This document shows, piece by piece, positions 1 through 11,170 of a stretch of 64,000 bases of DNA. Position numbers and translations under genes: made by a program. Numbering within the stretch: the first letter of the stretch is position 1; every line of letters begins with the position of its first letter. The notes under the pieces were generated by a model. That model made no database searches, was not told the DNA's origin, and worked only from the letters and a program-made list of their open reading frames with translations. Source of the stretch: Pterobdella sp. o SKG-2022 (Eukaryota; Annelida; Clitellata; Hirudinida; Piscicolidae); contig OZ038321.1 of the NCBI GenBank assembly GCA_964035795.1, positions 23,566,850-23,630,849 on the forward strand, given 5' to 3'.

Positions 1-2494
1 CTATTGGTACGAGGAGAACGGCTTTGTTGGTACAAAATATAAGGTGAAATGTATTAAAATCATTTTCTTAATTATTTCATAGTTTTATGGTTCTTTATTC
101 TTCACAATTTTGAGAATTGTTTGTTAAGATTAAATTAGAAACAGCTGAAATTTATGTGGATTATGTTTTCATTTTTTTTTTTTGTTAAAATAATGTCTAG
201 TTTATGAATTATATTCAAATTTCCAATTTTCAAAATTATAGAAACATTTTTTTCATTGAAAATGTTTTATGGAAAATCAGTAGTCTTATAAAAAAGTATC
301 CTAATAACATCAAAATCATCTCAATTGCCAACTTCGGCGTGGCATTTCAGCGAAATCCGTCTTTTATTTATTCATCAAATAGAAATCTTTAGGTTTTGCC
401 TTGTTCATTGAGACTCAAAAAAAAAGTTTTTAATGATTCATATTTTCACCATTAGATTAAAAACAAGATCATTTTAGTTACTAGTTCGTTTTGTATCGTT
501 TAAATTGTCGTAATATTGTAGTGAATTGATGTTTTAAAGCCACACCCCCCAGAACTACATATTCTGCTTGTACTCCGTGGTGCTGAAGATTGCCCCATGC
601 ATTTTTCTTTCCACTCTCAGTGGTCTTTTGCTCAGGTACTTCTTCCTCTTTCCTGCTATGCGCACACCCTGTTTGTAGTCACCAGGGTCTCATTCCGGTC
701 TTCAGTTTTTGTTGCGTTTTTCAAATCGAATAATGGATTTTAAATGATCGAAGTAATTCGAACTCACGGTGATTAATTATTCTAAGCGTTCTGTTCGCGT
801 TTTTTATTTTAATTGAGTAACCAGTAATATTTGTGGCATCAATCTCTTTCATGAACCATTTTTCAGGGCCATGGCAGCTCAAAAAAAGAAAAAGAAAAAA
901 TTTTTACAAAAAAGAAATCAAGTACTTTCAAATAAAAAACATGCTTGTGAAAACTTTGCTAACAAAAAAGACACTCAAAACCAAAAAATGTTTCTTTTTA
1001 ACATCGATTGTGGAGCTGGCAAGAACTGCAAAGATGAGAAAACTGATGAAGTTGATTTAAATACTGATAAAACTGCCCATGCTCCGATCTTCAACGCTAT
1101 TAATAGCGCTTGTAACGACAGCATTGAGAAAAAAATAGAAAAAAATAATTTCAAAAACGACCTCAAAAATATTTCTCAAAAAAATAATAATAACGTAAAT
1201 AAAAAAACAAGTGACAATGCTATAAAAAATAAAAATAACATAAGCAAAAATAAAAAAAATTTCTTAAGGAAGAATATTAGGTCATCTGATAATGAAATAT
1301 TGGGTAGCAGCTGCACAATTGTTGATAAAAAAGATGGGCAAGAAAATAATGGAGTAAATCAGATTAAGTATGAGTTTGTAGATAGCTGTCACGCAGCGGT
1401 AGGCGATAAAATAAAAGATGAAGGTAAAATAACTAGGCCTAATGACGACATTGAGCTTGAAGTGAATAATATTGCCAATGTAAATATCAATTTTAAAAAA
1501 GGTGCCTCTAATGACAACAATGAAAATCCAGAACTGAAAAAATATTTCGGACAATTTCAGAAAAATAAAAGATACGAAGACAAACAAATAAGAACTCGAC
1601 TGAAACTCGTAAAAGATTTGTGTGGAGGTTCGGACGAGTTGATTATCAACACACAAAAGTGCATTGAATGTGAGAAAAAACAACTTGATGGAAACATTAA
1701 AGACAAAATCGAGGTTGAAAGGCATACGTGTAACAAAGATATTTCAACGCTCGACACAGAAGAAGATAAGCTTTTAACTACGGAAGCGTTTAATGAAACT
1801 CAAAAAAACCAAGAAGTTCAAGTCAAAGAGAAAGAAGAGATAAAAAAGTCACTGGTTGGTGATGTTGGAATTATGAAGGAGAGTGTGGTTGGTAAGGGTG
1901 TCAAAAAGAAAATGAGTGTGTTTAGCCAGAGTAGAAATAGTGTGTCTGTGTTGCATTCGAATGCCATGGCCGAAGCCAAAAGTGGGGCGAGTGTGAGAAG
2001 AAAAAAAAGCACTAGTCAGTCGAGTGGGGAGAAAGACAGGACGACAGTAATGTTGGTGGTGGTGGTGTTGTCATTTGTGCTGGTGGAATTGCCACAAGGA
2101 GTTCTAGCCCTTCTTAGTGCAGTGCGTCGAGAATTCTTTGAACAGGTACATAAGTTATATAGCTAGGTGGATAGATGGTGTGAATGAATAATGACGAGAT
2201 ATTATAACAACTTATATAGCTAAGTAGATGGGTAATAGATAGCTGGCTAGATTGGAAGTAGATCACTGACTGTAGAGTGGATAATGGATGGACGATGGCT
2301 ATATAGAAGGATTAACTGGGGATACATGGTTGCATTCACCACCACAGTACTATGTTCCTCTGGGTGACTTCATGGACCTTATGGTACTCATCAACTCTGC
2401 AGTCAACTTTGTACTCTACTGCTCCATGAGCTCCAAGTTCAGACACACTTTCAAACTCATCTTCCTTCACCGCCTGTCTCAACTGTGTCCATGA
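1..2494 (+). CDS. Neuropeptide GPCR copy A, 3' exons only (5' part lies outside the window)
   Basis: Four exons are in phase: 1-43 (end of extracellular loop 2, donor AAG|gtgaaa), 553-635 (TM5), 867-2145 (third intracellular loop plus TM6) and 2348-2494 (TM7, stop TGA). TM5 reads VVLKIAPCIFLSTLSGLLLR. TM6 contains VELPQGVLALLSAV. TM7 contains DFMDLMVLINSAVNFVLYC. These are hallmarks of the FMRFamide/myosuppressin/DMSR-sex peptide receptor branch of rhodopsin-like GPCRs, whose TM7 has NSxxNFxLY in place of NPxxY. The third intracellular loop is about 370 residues of Lys/Asn-rich low complexity, far longer than is usual in this family. Ligand and G-protein coupling cannot be read from sequence. 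The copy faces its inverted paralog (25755-46486). It is intact as far as visible, with no frameshift. Confidence 0.82.
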
Positions 2495-3364
2495 TTCCTT
2501 GAATTTTAGATGAAGTTCAGATAAAATTTAAAACTTTTCTAAATTATTCTCACTCATTATTATTCGAATTCTAGCCTTAGGATATTCAAATTTAATCGTG
2601 ATCTTCGGAAAAGATTCCAAACGGACATATAACTAGTAACCATGGATTTCATGGCTCTTATCAACCCAGTATTTTAAAAGTAAAATTTCAAAGTACGGTC
2701 TTTGAATATTTTTGTAGTTTGTCTTTGAGATTTGGGCATGTAGTGAACTTTTATAAAGACTTTCGAAAATGACAGAATAAAATAAATAAAAAATACCTTA
2801 TTTTGACTTGACGGTTTTTTTTTTCAAAAATGTGAATAAACGTGAATAAAGTTTTTTCTTCTTGTTGCAAGCGATAGATTTATCTTTGGGAATATTATTA
2901 TCAGCTTATAGGTTAATAGAATATTGAAGATATATAAAGCAAGTCTTGCAAAAAATAATTCTGTTGATTAAGTTATTATTTAATTAAATTGTTATTTTTA
3001 AATCAAATAATTATAATGATTTTTTATAACATAAAGCAAAAGTCGAAATTTTTTGTAGTTTTTACTTTTTTTTGCTTAAAGGTTAATTTTGTGTCTGAAA
3101 AAATCGTCACGTTTTTGCAATAAACTGTCATAGTTTTTAAAAAAATTGAATATTTATTAATTAGAAGCGTGTAAACATTATTTAACAATTTTTAAAATAT
3201 AACTGAAAAAAAGAGGAAAAATTAAGCTTATCGCAAATAACCATTAATATATCATCTTTTTTAACTAAATTTTTACATTTATTTTGCTATATACATTCTA
3301 ATTTTAATTTACTGTTTATTGTGCGTTTATTTCAATTTATTTCATTTAACTATTTGATGTAAAA
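2495..3364. other. AT-rich spacer between GPCR-A and the LINE
   Basis: This stretch holds the 3' flank of GPCR-A and AT-rich DNA. I see no coding exon, RNA gene or clear repeat. An AATAAA-like string occurs near 2780 and could be a polyadenylation signal for GPCR-A. Confidence 0.4.
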
Positions 3365-3389
3365 TTTTTTTCTTCTTTTAGTCGATAAT

Positions 3390-4958
3390 ATGTCCGCCAT
3401 CGAAATAATTTGTTCCGAGATTGATTCTATTCAAGCAGCTCTCAACACGTTAAAAAGTAATGTGTTGAACTTAATAAAGCCTGAGAAACCTTCGGTTCCA
3501 AAAAAAAGAGGGCGAAAGCCGAAGACTATGACCACCTCAGCTCCTTCACTTTTCTCGCCTACCACATCTTCTTTGACTACTTCTTATCCTTCAACTACTT
3601 CACTTTTTTCGACCACTACATTTACTTCAACTACCACATCTCCTTCAAGCACTTCAATCTTCTTAACCACTACATCTCCTTCAACCAACTCTTCATCCCA
3701 TGCAATAACTCCACTCCTCTCAACTACTCTATCTTCTTCATCAAGCTCAACCTCAACAACTATGACCACTTCTCCAACTTCATCCACAAGCATGACATCA
3801 TTTTCAACTTCTCCATCTCCTGCTTCTACTACTACATTTTCTTCAACTAACTCTTCATCCCATGCAATAACCCCACTCTTCTCAACAACTCCATCTTCTT
3901 CATCAAGCTCAACTTCAACAACTATGACCACTTCTCCAACTTCATCCACAAGCATGGCATCATTTTCAACTTCTCCATCTCTTGCTTCTACAACAACTAC
4001 TTCATCTCTCAGTTTAATTAACAATTTTCCATCATTAATTTCACTAGAATCATTCTTACCAATCAATACAATCACATCTACTCTCACTTCTAACTCACCT
4101 CAACCTACTTACAGCACTATTGTTAAGTCAAAAAACAAGCACACCCTTTCCTCTCCACCCACTAACAAAATCTCACACTCATTCCCCCCCAACCAACATA
4201 TGAACCAGCCTATCAAGAAAACTCCACCAATAATTAAATATTTGACTAAAATTACTTCCACCATAGGTGAGACTCCAAGTGAGCTCTGCAGAAGATTGGT
4301 TTCATCCATTAACCTTTCTAAACAGACCTTTAAGTCTTATCCCAAGCATGTTCGTGAGTCTACTGATGCCGTTGTCTGGGAAGCTGACTCTGCTGATTTG
4401 CTCAAAGATGCCAAACTTTTTCTTTCCTCTCTTCCCAACATCCGCCTTCATGACCCAATTCTTTTAAACCCAACAATTACTGTTCTGGGTCTACCGACAT
4501 GGGTTTCGGATAAAGATCTGGAAACCTCTCTCAATCTTCTCTTTCCATCTGCTCATCCCAGTGCTCTTCGTGCCTTCAGACAGAGGCCTAACGCACGAAA
4601 CCCTTCTACCCGTGATTGGCTTATCCAAGTTCCAAGCACTGTTTTTCCCACTCTGATCAAGTCCAAGAATATTCACCTCCCCTTTGGTAGATTTCCTTTC
4701 CACTCCCGTATTCACCCTACTAGATGTCTGAATTGCCAGACTTATGCCCATAATATAGCTAAATGCCACAACCCTAGAGTATGTGAGCACTGTGGCAAAG
4801 ACCATCCGTCTGACAACTGCTCCAGATCTTCTCCTCCCTTCTGTGTTTCTTGTTTTAGATTAAATCGTCCTTGCCATGACCATGTCACCACATCCTCTTC
4901 TTGTCCGGTGTACAAGCAACAAGTGCGACTTAAGATGGGGCGTACGGCCTGGCAATGA
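3390..4958 (+). CDS. LINE ORF1 protein with Ser/Thr-rich region and zinc knuckles
   Basis: The ORF encodes 522 aa. Residues about 1-45 end in a basic stretch (KKRGRKPK, AT-hook like). Residues about 46-240 are Ser/Thr-rich low complexity, with an internal tandem duplication of period 162 bp (54 residues; copies begin near 3691 and 3853). A folded-looking central region follows, and the C-terminal part has Cys/His clusters: CLNCQTYAHNIAKC fits CX2CX4HX4C, followed by CEHCGKDHPSDNC and a further Cys pair. In related LINEs ORF1 binds RNA and forms the ribonucleoprotein needed for retrotransposition. The stop TGA is followed 15 bp later, in the same frame, by the ORF2 ATG. Confidence 0.85.
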   Translation: MSAIEIICSEIDSIQAALNTLKSNVLNLIKPEKPSVPKKRGRKPKTMTTSAPSLFSPTTSSLTTSYPSTTSLFSTTTFTSTTTSPSSTSIFLTTTSPSTNSSSHAITPLLSTTLSSSSSSTSTTMTTSPTSSTSMTSFSTSPSPASTTTFSSTNSSSHAITPLFSTTPSSSSSSTSTTMTTSPTSSTSMASFSTSPSLASTTTTSSLSLINNFPSLISLESFLPINTITSTLTSNSPQPTYSTIVKSKNKHTLSSPPTNKISHSFPPNQHMNQPIKKTPPIIKYLTKITSTIGETPSELCRRLVSSINLSKQTFKSYPKHVRESTDAVVWEADSADLLKDAKLFLSSLPNIRLHDPILLNPTITVLGLPTWVSDKDLETSLNLLFPSAHPSALRAFRQRPNARNPSTRDWLIQVPSTVFPTLIKSKNIHLPFGRFPFHSRIHPTRCLNCQTYAHNIAKCHNPRVCEHCGKDHPSDNCSRSSPPFCVSCFRLNRPCHDHVTTSSSCPVYKQQVRLKMGRTAWQ

Positions 4959-4973
4959 AGGCCTGCCTTACTC

Positions 4974-7850
4974 ATGCACCCTCAAAATCCATCTCCTTTT
5001 GTGAAGTTTGGTCTTCTCAATCCCCGTTCCACTCGCAACAAATCCACTCTTATCCTGGACGCGATCTCCACTCACTGTTTCGATATCCTTGCATTGACTG
5101 AAACGTGGATCCCGGAAGATGCTGACAATGTCACAAAATACGACATTGTTCCCCCAGGTTACCATGTTCTACATTCTCATCGTTCTAGTGGAAAGCGCGG
5201 TGGTGGTATTTCTTTGATTTCCTCCAACTCCGTTAAACTGACACTTGTAAAATCTGAAATACACTCTTCCTTTGAAGCATTAACTGCCCAAGCCTCTTTC
5301 CTAACACGTTCCTTAACCATTTCTGTTATTTACCGCCCTCCTAACTCAAGTAATTTTATTCGTGAACTCACAGCTCATCTTTATTTTCTTTCTTCGACAT
5401 TCAATCATTTCATAATGGCTGGAGATTTTAATACCCCTAATTGTCATCATCTTGATAATCCCCTTAATATTCTTTTGCGAGAGCACGGTTTGACGCAGCA
5501 TATTAACTTTCCAACTCACAGGCTTGGCAATACTCTCGATCTTGTTATCACACCGGCTTCTCTCTCTCATCTTATTTCTGACCCTGTCAGCGAAATTTTT
5601 GAATCTGATCATTTCCTTATTTCGTGCCGTCTTAACTTCGTACGGCCCCACCTTTCACCTCATCGTGTCACTTCTCGGTCTTTCAGAAATCTCAACTTGG
5701 CCGGCTTTGGAAAGGATGTCAATTTTATAAGCGATTTACTTATTAATTCTCCAATCTCTAAGGTTGATGACTTTGTTAGTTCCATAGACAAATTGTTTCT
5801 TTCGCTGATGAATTCTCATGCTCCTTTACGCAGTCATACTTTTCGCCCCAGCTTGCATTCACACTTTCATCTGTCTGAAAATGCTCTCTCTGCCAAACGC
5901 CGAAGAAGGAAAATCGAGAGACAGATATCCAGTCTCCGAAAGCTTTGTGTGCAAGTCCCTGATGATCTTTTACAGGAATTCCGTATTTCACGTAAACTCG
6001 CCCGCGCCGCCATTAACAAGTCACGTGCTGATTATCTTAATCTATCGTTATCTTCAGCGACACCTAACTCCAAAGCCTTTTTGAAAACGGCGAACTCCAT
6101 ACTTCACAGGTCTCCTCCACTTCCTCCGCGGACTCCTGCGGAATATGATCTTTTTGTTGAAAACTTTAGCACTTTTTTCAAGACTAAGATTGAGTTGATT
6201 CATAGCTCGTTACCGATCACTAATCTTCCCCGTCAGCCCTCCTTAACTGACAGTGATCAATCAAATCTCTCATTTTTCTCACCTCCTAGTGTTGACGAAA
6301 TCATCAAATTGATCAATTCTCTCCCAAATAAATCCTCACCTTTAGATATAATCCCTGTTTTCCTGCTGAAGCAGTTTTCCGGCATCTTTGCCTCCATTAT
6401 ATGCAAACTTTCGGCTCTTTCCTTTTCACAGGGTATTTTTCCAACTTCATTCAAAACGGCGCAGATAACCCCTTTACTGAAAAAATATAATCTAGACCCC
6501 ATGCAACCATCCAATTATCGTCCAATTTCAAACCTCAGCACCATCTCAAAGATCTTAGAAAGGGTTGTTCTCAAGAGATTATCCTCTCATGTTTCTGTAC
6601 TGCGTAACTTCAACCTTTTCCAGTCGGCGTATCGCTCACATCACTCAACGGAAACTGCGCTTTTGTACATCACTGACAGCCTCCGCAATATCTGTGCTAC
6701 CGGGTCTGCGGCCGTCTTAGTGTCTTTAGATATTTCAGCAGCTTTTGACACCATTAATCATCCAAATATGCTGCATATCCTTGAAGACTACTTTTACATT
6801 TCTGGCATTGCTTTATCCTGGTTTCAGTCCTATCTTTCCGAACGCAAGCAATTTGTTAAGATAAGCTGCTCTTCTTCTACCCCTGTCTCCCTTCGTTTTG
6901 GTGTTCCTCAAGGTTCTGTTCTTGGGCCCATACTCTTTTCTCTTTATACTTCTCCTATTAGCGAGATCATACAGAAGCACGACGTTCTATATCATCAGTT
7001 TGCTGATGATATTACCCTCTTTACAGGCGCTTCTTACCTTGATCCTCATCCCAGCCTCACTAAGATATCTGAATGCATCACTGAGCTCAATCTTTGGTTT
7101 TCTAACAATCACCTCATGTTGAATCCTAACAAAAGCGAAGTGATGTTTGTCGGCAGTCCCATACTCCTTTCCAAATCCAATCTTCCCACTGAAGTAATCT
7201 TTGACGGCACTACTCTTTCCGTAACGTCCAAACTGAAGATACTAGGTGTAACTCTTGATTCTAGACTCAACTTTACACACTTTGTCTCTCAGATCATACA
7301 ATCATCCAACTTTCATCTCCATGCGATCAGACAGGCACGCAAGTTCCTACCCTTTGACACTGCCGTTGCTCTGATCATCTCTTTAGTTCTTTCAAGGATT
7401 GATTACTGTAACTCTCTTCTTTGTCGACTCCCAAACTGTCTTATTTCTAAGTTGCAATCTCTCCAAAATCGCGCTGCTAAAACCGCTCTTCAAGCCGACT
7501 ACTATTCTTCATCTCACACCTGTCTCGATCGCCTCCATTGGCTGCCGGTCGTACTAAGAGCCCAGTTCAAGTTGCTATGGCTCACGGCTAACATCTTATA
7601 TTTTAATCAGCCGGCTTATTTATATGACCGTCTTTCCATTAGACAGACTTCAGAGTCTCTCAGGTCTTCCAACTCTGGTTTATGCCTACATCAGCCTGTC
7701 TCTTCTAAACCTTTCTTACATCGCTCCTTCTCGCATATCGCCCCTCACTTATGGAACTCTCTTCCACTTAATGTCCGTCTTTCACCTTCTCTTAAAATTT
7801 TTCGCAAGCGTTTAAAAACGCATCTTTATAGCCAAATTTCTTTCTCATAG
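4974..7850 (+). CDS. LINE ORF2: apurinic-type endonuclease and reverse transcriptase
   Basis: The ORF encodes 958 aa and is intact. The N-terminal endonuclease/exonuclease/phosphatase domain shows LALTETW (about residue 40), AGDFN (about 149) and ESDHFLISC (about 210). The reverse transcriptase shows NYRPISNLSTISKILE (about 515), SAFDTINHPNML (about 590), GVPQGSVLGPILF and FADDITLF (catalytic DD, about 676). A C-terminal segment LDRLHWLPV followed by FKLLWL is common in CR1/L2/Crack-like LINEs. The protein would nick target DNA and copy the RNA by target-primed reverse transcription. It lies in the same frame as ORF1, separated by one TGA and four further codons. No frameshift or premature stop is present, so it may be competent. 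Clade assignment within the CR1 group is inferred from motifs only. Confidence 0.9.
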   Translation: MHPQNPSPFVKFGLLNPRSTRNKSTLILDAISTHCFDILALTETWIPEDADNVTKYDIVPPGYHVLHSHRSSGKRGGGISLISSNSVKLTLVKSEIHSSFEALTAQASFLTRSLTISVIYRPPNSSNFIRELTAHLYFLSSTFNHFIMAGDFNTPNCHHLDNPLNILLREHGLTQHINFPTHRLGNTLDLVITPASLSHLISDPVSEIFESDHFLISCRLNFVRPHLSPHRVTSRSFRNLNLAGFGKDVNFISDLLINSPISKVDDFVSSIDKLFLSLMNSHAPLRSHTFRPSLHSHFHLSENALSAKRRRRKIERQISSLRKLCVQVPDDLLQEFRISRKLARAAINKSRADYLNLSLSSATPNSKAFLKTANSILHRSPPLPPRTPAEYDLFVENFSTFFKTKIELIHSSLPITNLPRQPSLTDSDQSNLSFFSPPSVDEIIKLINSLPNKSSPLDIIPVFLLKQFSGIFASIICKLSALSFSQGIFPTSFKTAQITPLLKKYNLDPMQPSNYRPISNLSTISKILERVVLKRLSSHVSVLRNFNLFQSAYRSHHSTETALLYITDSLRNICATGSAAVLVSLDISAAFDTINHPNMLHILEDYFYISGIALSWFQSYLSERKQFVKISCSSSTPVSLRFGVPQGSVLGPILFSLYTSPISEIIQKHDVLYHQFADDITLFTGASYLDPHPSLTKISECITELNLWFSNNHLMLNPNKSEVMFVGSPILLSKSNLPTEVIFDGTTLSVTSKLKILGVTLDSRLNFTHFVSQIIQSSNFHLHAIRQARKFLPFDTAVALIISLVLSRIDYCNSLLCRLPNCLISKLQSLQNRAAKTALQADYYSSSHTCLDRLHWLPVVLRAQFKLLWLTANILYFNQPAYLYDRLSIRQTSESLRSSNSGLCLHQPVSSKPFLHRSFSHIAPHLWNSLPLNVRLSPSLKIFRKRLKTHLYSQISFS

Positions 7851-7945
7851 CCCTTCTGATTAGAACAGCGCCTCTGCAGCAAACCTAGTTTGCAAACTGC
7901 GCGCCCTACAAATAATAATAAGTAAGTAAATAAGTAAAAATTAGT

Positions 7946-8373
7946 GAAGCGATTTTACAGCTTCACAATCGTGAAGCAAATTATAATTATAACTGGGCAA
8001 ATGGCTTGATTTTGTCGAACATTTCACAAAAATACAATTTCAAAAATTTAGACTAGAGGCATTTTTTGGTTAGGGTCAAAACATTGTTATACAATTCATT
8101 ATCAAAATCTTAAAATTTAATTTTTGGCCTTTTAAAGAAATTCATTGGATTACAATAAGTTCAACTGCGTATATTTGACGAAAAGCTTGCAAAAAAATTC
8201 AAAAAAACATTAAAACAAAAACTTATAAACTTTTCATTATTTTATCCAAAATTATATTTTTTTAAATGAAAGTTTTCCGATCATATTTACTCAAATTTTG
8301 GGATCATCCCACTTCTAAAATTTAATAATCACATTCAACTGGCTTTTGAACATTTTGCCAGTCGAAAGAGGTC
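7946..8373. other. AT-rich spacer between LINE tail and FMO-A stop
   Basis: No coding exon or RNA gene is visible. The part next to 8374 is the 3' UTR side of FMO-A on the minus strand. Confidence 0.4.
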
Positions 8374-10755
8374 TCAAAGCAACTCATCACAAAATTGACC
8401 TTCAGCATTTGTTCCATAATTGAAATTTCTGAAAGAAGTTTCAAATAAAATCTTTTTGATAATAATTTGATGGAAGAAATGCTCAAATTTGTCATCCAAA
8501 AGGTCAAAACCTCCTTCATAAGCCAACTCATTACACAGTCTAAAGGGATAGTTGGGGATTTGGTACGGTTTGTTCTCAGCTTCTAATTCCCACACTCTTT
8601 TTCTTTCGTTATATTTCTCAGCCATTGCTAATAGTTCTTCTCCATAAGGTGGAAGCTTAAACTTTCCCTCGTGGAAAGCTTTCAGAAATCGAGCTTTATA
8701 TTCGAAAAGAAATGTCATACCAAGCTTACATATTCCAATGAAACCCAAAGTTGGTCTAGAAAGGCTAATGGTGTCTTTGTAGAGTGGGGACAGCAGGTCA
8801 GGCTTGAGAACAGAAACACCACAGTCGGCACTGAGAAAAGGGAAGCTGTATTGGTAGCCAGTGCACAAGATTATCACATCTATGTCATCCAAAGTCAGAA
8901 GTTCTTTTTGCCTTGTCTCATCTTCGTCCTTCCCGAAGTATTTACGAAGAAGTATTTTGCTTTTTTCAATGCTCACAATTTCTCCAATTTGCTCTATATT
9001 TTCGAAAATTGTTTTTTTCTCAGTCTTTCGCATGCTAAGCCAAGCTGAAAATTGAATGAAACTTTTTTTTATGAAATTTCAAAGTTGATTAAGTCTGCTA
9101 TTAACGAAAAAACTTGCTAAAATATTGAATTTATATAAACTTGATCCTTATAAGTAGCCAAAGTTACTTTTCTTAGCCACACCCTCGAGCTCTAGAGCAA
9201 CATCTATGCCACTGTAGCTACCACCCACAACAAGTACATTCTTGTCACTGTAATCATTAGGGTCTCTGTAATCACAGGAATGCAAAATCTTGCCTTCAAA
9301 TCCTTTTATACCGTCCAAGACTGGAATGATGGGCTTTGAATGCATTCTAGGGTCAAATAAAAGATAGAGAAAATTCATACGCTTGAAAAAACTCTAAGCA
9401 TTTGTATGTTTTAACGAAGCATATGTGTAAGTCCTTACCCACTACAAACTATGACAATGTCGAACTGAGAGGTTTTCTTTTCTTTTGTTACAATATTGAC
9501 TGATTCTACTTCCCATGCATCTTCTCGCCCAAAAATTTCTTTTGGTTTCACAGAAAGGACTTTTGTATTGAACTGCAACAAATGGATGAAAAATCAATCA
9601 TTAAAGACCATAAATTGAAATTTATCAAAAACTCAATTTTCTCATGAAACTAATTCAAATTCGTACCAAAACAATAATTTTTATTAACTAAGTATTCTTA
9701 AAGTTATCTTATACTCAATAAGTTACGCTTATTGATGATCAAAAGCAAGTGTAATTTACGTCATCAGGTGCTTAATAAAACTTGCAAAAGTTTTCTATAA
9801 AACTATTATATGATCTCTAGTATACTTATTTTTGGCTAATTAAAACAATTTCTTCACAATTGATTTCTCAACTCAAAGCTATAAATAGTGTAACCACGGA
9901 AAACTGTATTTATTTAAAATTACCAAGCATTTTATTTACATGTTTGCTCTTGAAACTGAAAATGCTAAATTTGTAATAAAATGTTTTTTCAAAATTTCTT
10001 AAAGCTTTCAGAATAATTATAGCAGCAATTGATGCAATCAGCTCAGGTTTGGCGTTTTTACACAACACAGATTTTTCCAAAAGAATCTCTCATTTTTTAT
10101 CTTAATTTAAATCTATTATGCGTTGTACACATCTTAAAAAAAGCCAATCAAAGTGGCATTCATGAACTAACTTTAAAAACATACACATACGTTTCCAAGT
10201 CATACTCACTTCTATATATTTGTTGAGTTGATGTTTGTCAGCAATACTCCACAAGTACTCTTTCACATCCGTATGCTTAACATATGAAGGCAGTCCATCT
10301 GGGTAAGGTTCCTGACAGAAGGTCATCAAATGCCATGGTACGTTGGTCCTAAAACATTTTGTTTCAAAGTTATATTAATGTCTTTTTAAGGCGATCAAGA
10401 GTCTGACTACATTACTACAGTTCGACTTATGAATCTTGGCTCCCAATAACCTTAAGCATCTTATAAATATTCTCTTGCGCGTAAAAACAAGCATTCACGT
10501 TGTTAAGCACCAAGGTGGTATAAAGAAAAAATCAACAAAGCAATGTCACCTCAAATTCTTGTACACAGCTGAATATCTGGATCCCACCGGATGTGACTCA
10601 TCCGTATTGACGTCACAGTAGTTCCAAAGACCCCCCACCGAAGATATCTGCTCCATGCAAGTAACTTCAAATAATTTGCTCGATGAAAACTGCTTCATTG
10701 CATGCATGCCTGCCATTCCTGCTCCAATTATAAGAACACTTTTTCGGTCGTCCAT
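8374..10755 (-). CDS. Flavin-containing monooxygenase, complete five-exon gene (FMO-A)
   Basis: Exons in transcript order are 10755-10550, 10348-10210, 9572-9439, 9346-9168 and 9044-8374, all with GT-AG junctions in phase. They give 442 aa, the usual size of invertebrate, fungal and plant FMOs. Motifs: FAD-binding GAGMAG at residues 11-16, followed by GGLWNY at about 41; the FMO fingerprint FxGxxxHxxxY as FEGKILHSCDY at 176-186; the NADPH-binding GGSYSG at 201-206; and LCTGY at 279-283. The enzyme would use FAD, NADPH and O2 to oxygenate soft nucleophiles (N or S); the substrate is unknown. The ATG at 10755 lies just before the FAD motif, with a shared acceptor-like site (CATTTAG) upstream, so a 5' UTR exon is likely. 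It has a near-identical inverted partner at 21200-23578. By contrast with that copy, every splice site here is intact. Confidence 0.9.
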
Positions 10756-10780
10756 CCTTTGCCTCCAGTGTGCCTAAATG
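8735..10780. repeat. Left arm of the near-identical inverted FMO tract
   Basis: This 2,046-bp stretch matches 21175-23220 in inverted orientation, and all four intron lengths are equal (201, 637, 92 and 123 bp). Only scattered substitutions are seen by eye. Similarity stops abruptly at both edges: inside exon 5 just after the codons for GFIG, and just upstream of the 5' acceptor-like site. See findings for the gene-conversion reading. Confidence 0.85.
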
Positions 10781-11170
10781 AACAATCTTAATTCATCATA
10801 AATTTCTTAATGAACTTTCATAATACAATACAATTTGAAACTTGGTTATAGTGGTATGAATTCGAAGAGTTTTTTCATAATTCTAAAGTTTTAAAGAATT
10901 TCAGTTTCTTAGAATACATTTTTATAGTGAGACTTTTACGAAGCTAAAACATTCATTCCGTTGCTAAATTATTTATTATCTGTTTTTTGAATAAATTTTT
11001 GACATACCTAAATTACAAATATGTCAATAATTCCAGTCATTAGACTTGAAAAAAACTTAATGCGATAGGCTCCATAGTTATTGTAAGTACCACAAGGGTG
11101 TATGACAAAAACTAATACAATAAAAATTAATTCAAGTTTTTAGAACAAATTTCAATTCCATTTAATATTT
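10781..11170. other. AT-rich spacer upstream of FMO-A
   Basis: Nothing coding is seen. The promoter and any 5' UTR exon of FMO-A should lie here or beyond, but no core promoter motif can be supported. Confidence 0.3.

Larger units (their letters stand above)
3365..7945 (+). mobile_element. CR1-group non-LTR retrotransposon (LINE), apparently full coding length
   Basis: Two uninterrupted ORFs lie in the standard order: ORF1 with zinc knuckles, then ORF2 with endonuclease and reverse transcriptase. After the ORF2 stop there is a GC-richer 3' UTR of about 80 bp, then a short simple-sequence tail of AATA and AGTA units (about 7911-7940), typical of CR1-type elements that end in a microsatellite rather than poly(A). 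Base use is clearly less AT-rich than the flanks. The 5' edge is set approximately, just upstream of the ORF1 start; I could not identify target-site duplications. The intact ORFs suggest a young insertion. The right-arm paralogous block has no counterpart, so it inserted after the GPCR/FMO duplication or only in this copy. Confidence 0.85.

Noticed and set aside
3584..4087. Minus-strand ORF of 167 codons
   Set aside because: It is the antisense shadow of the Ser/Thr-rich repeat of LINE ORF1; Val/Glu/Asp runs are the complement of ACT/TCA-type codons.
10029..10226. ORFs in the FMO introns repeated in both arms (also 21729-21926)
   Set aside because: They are antisense to the intron and exon of FMO, and are conserved only because the whole tract is nearly identical.
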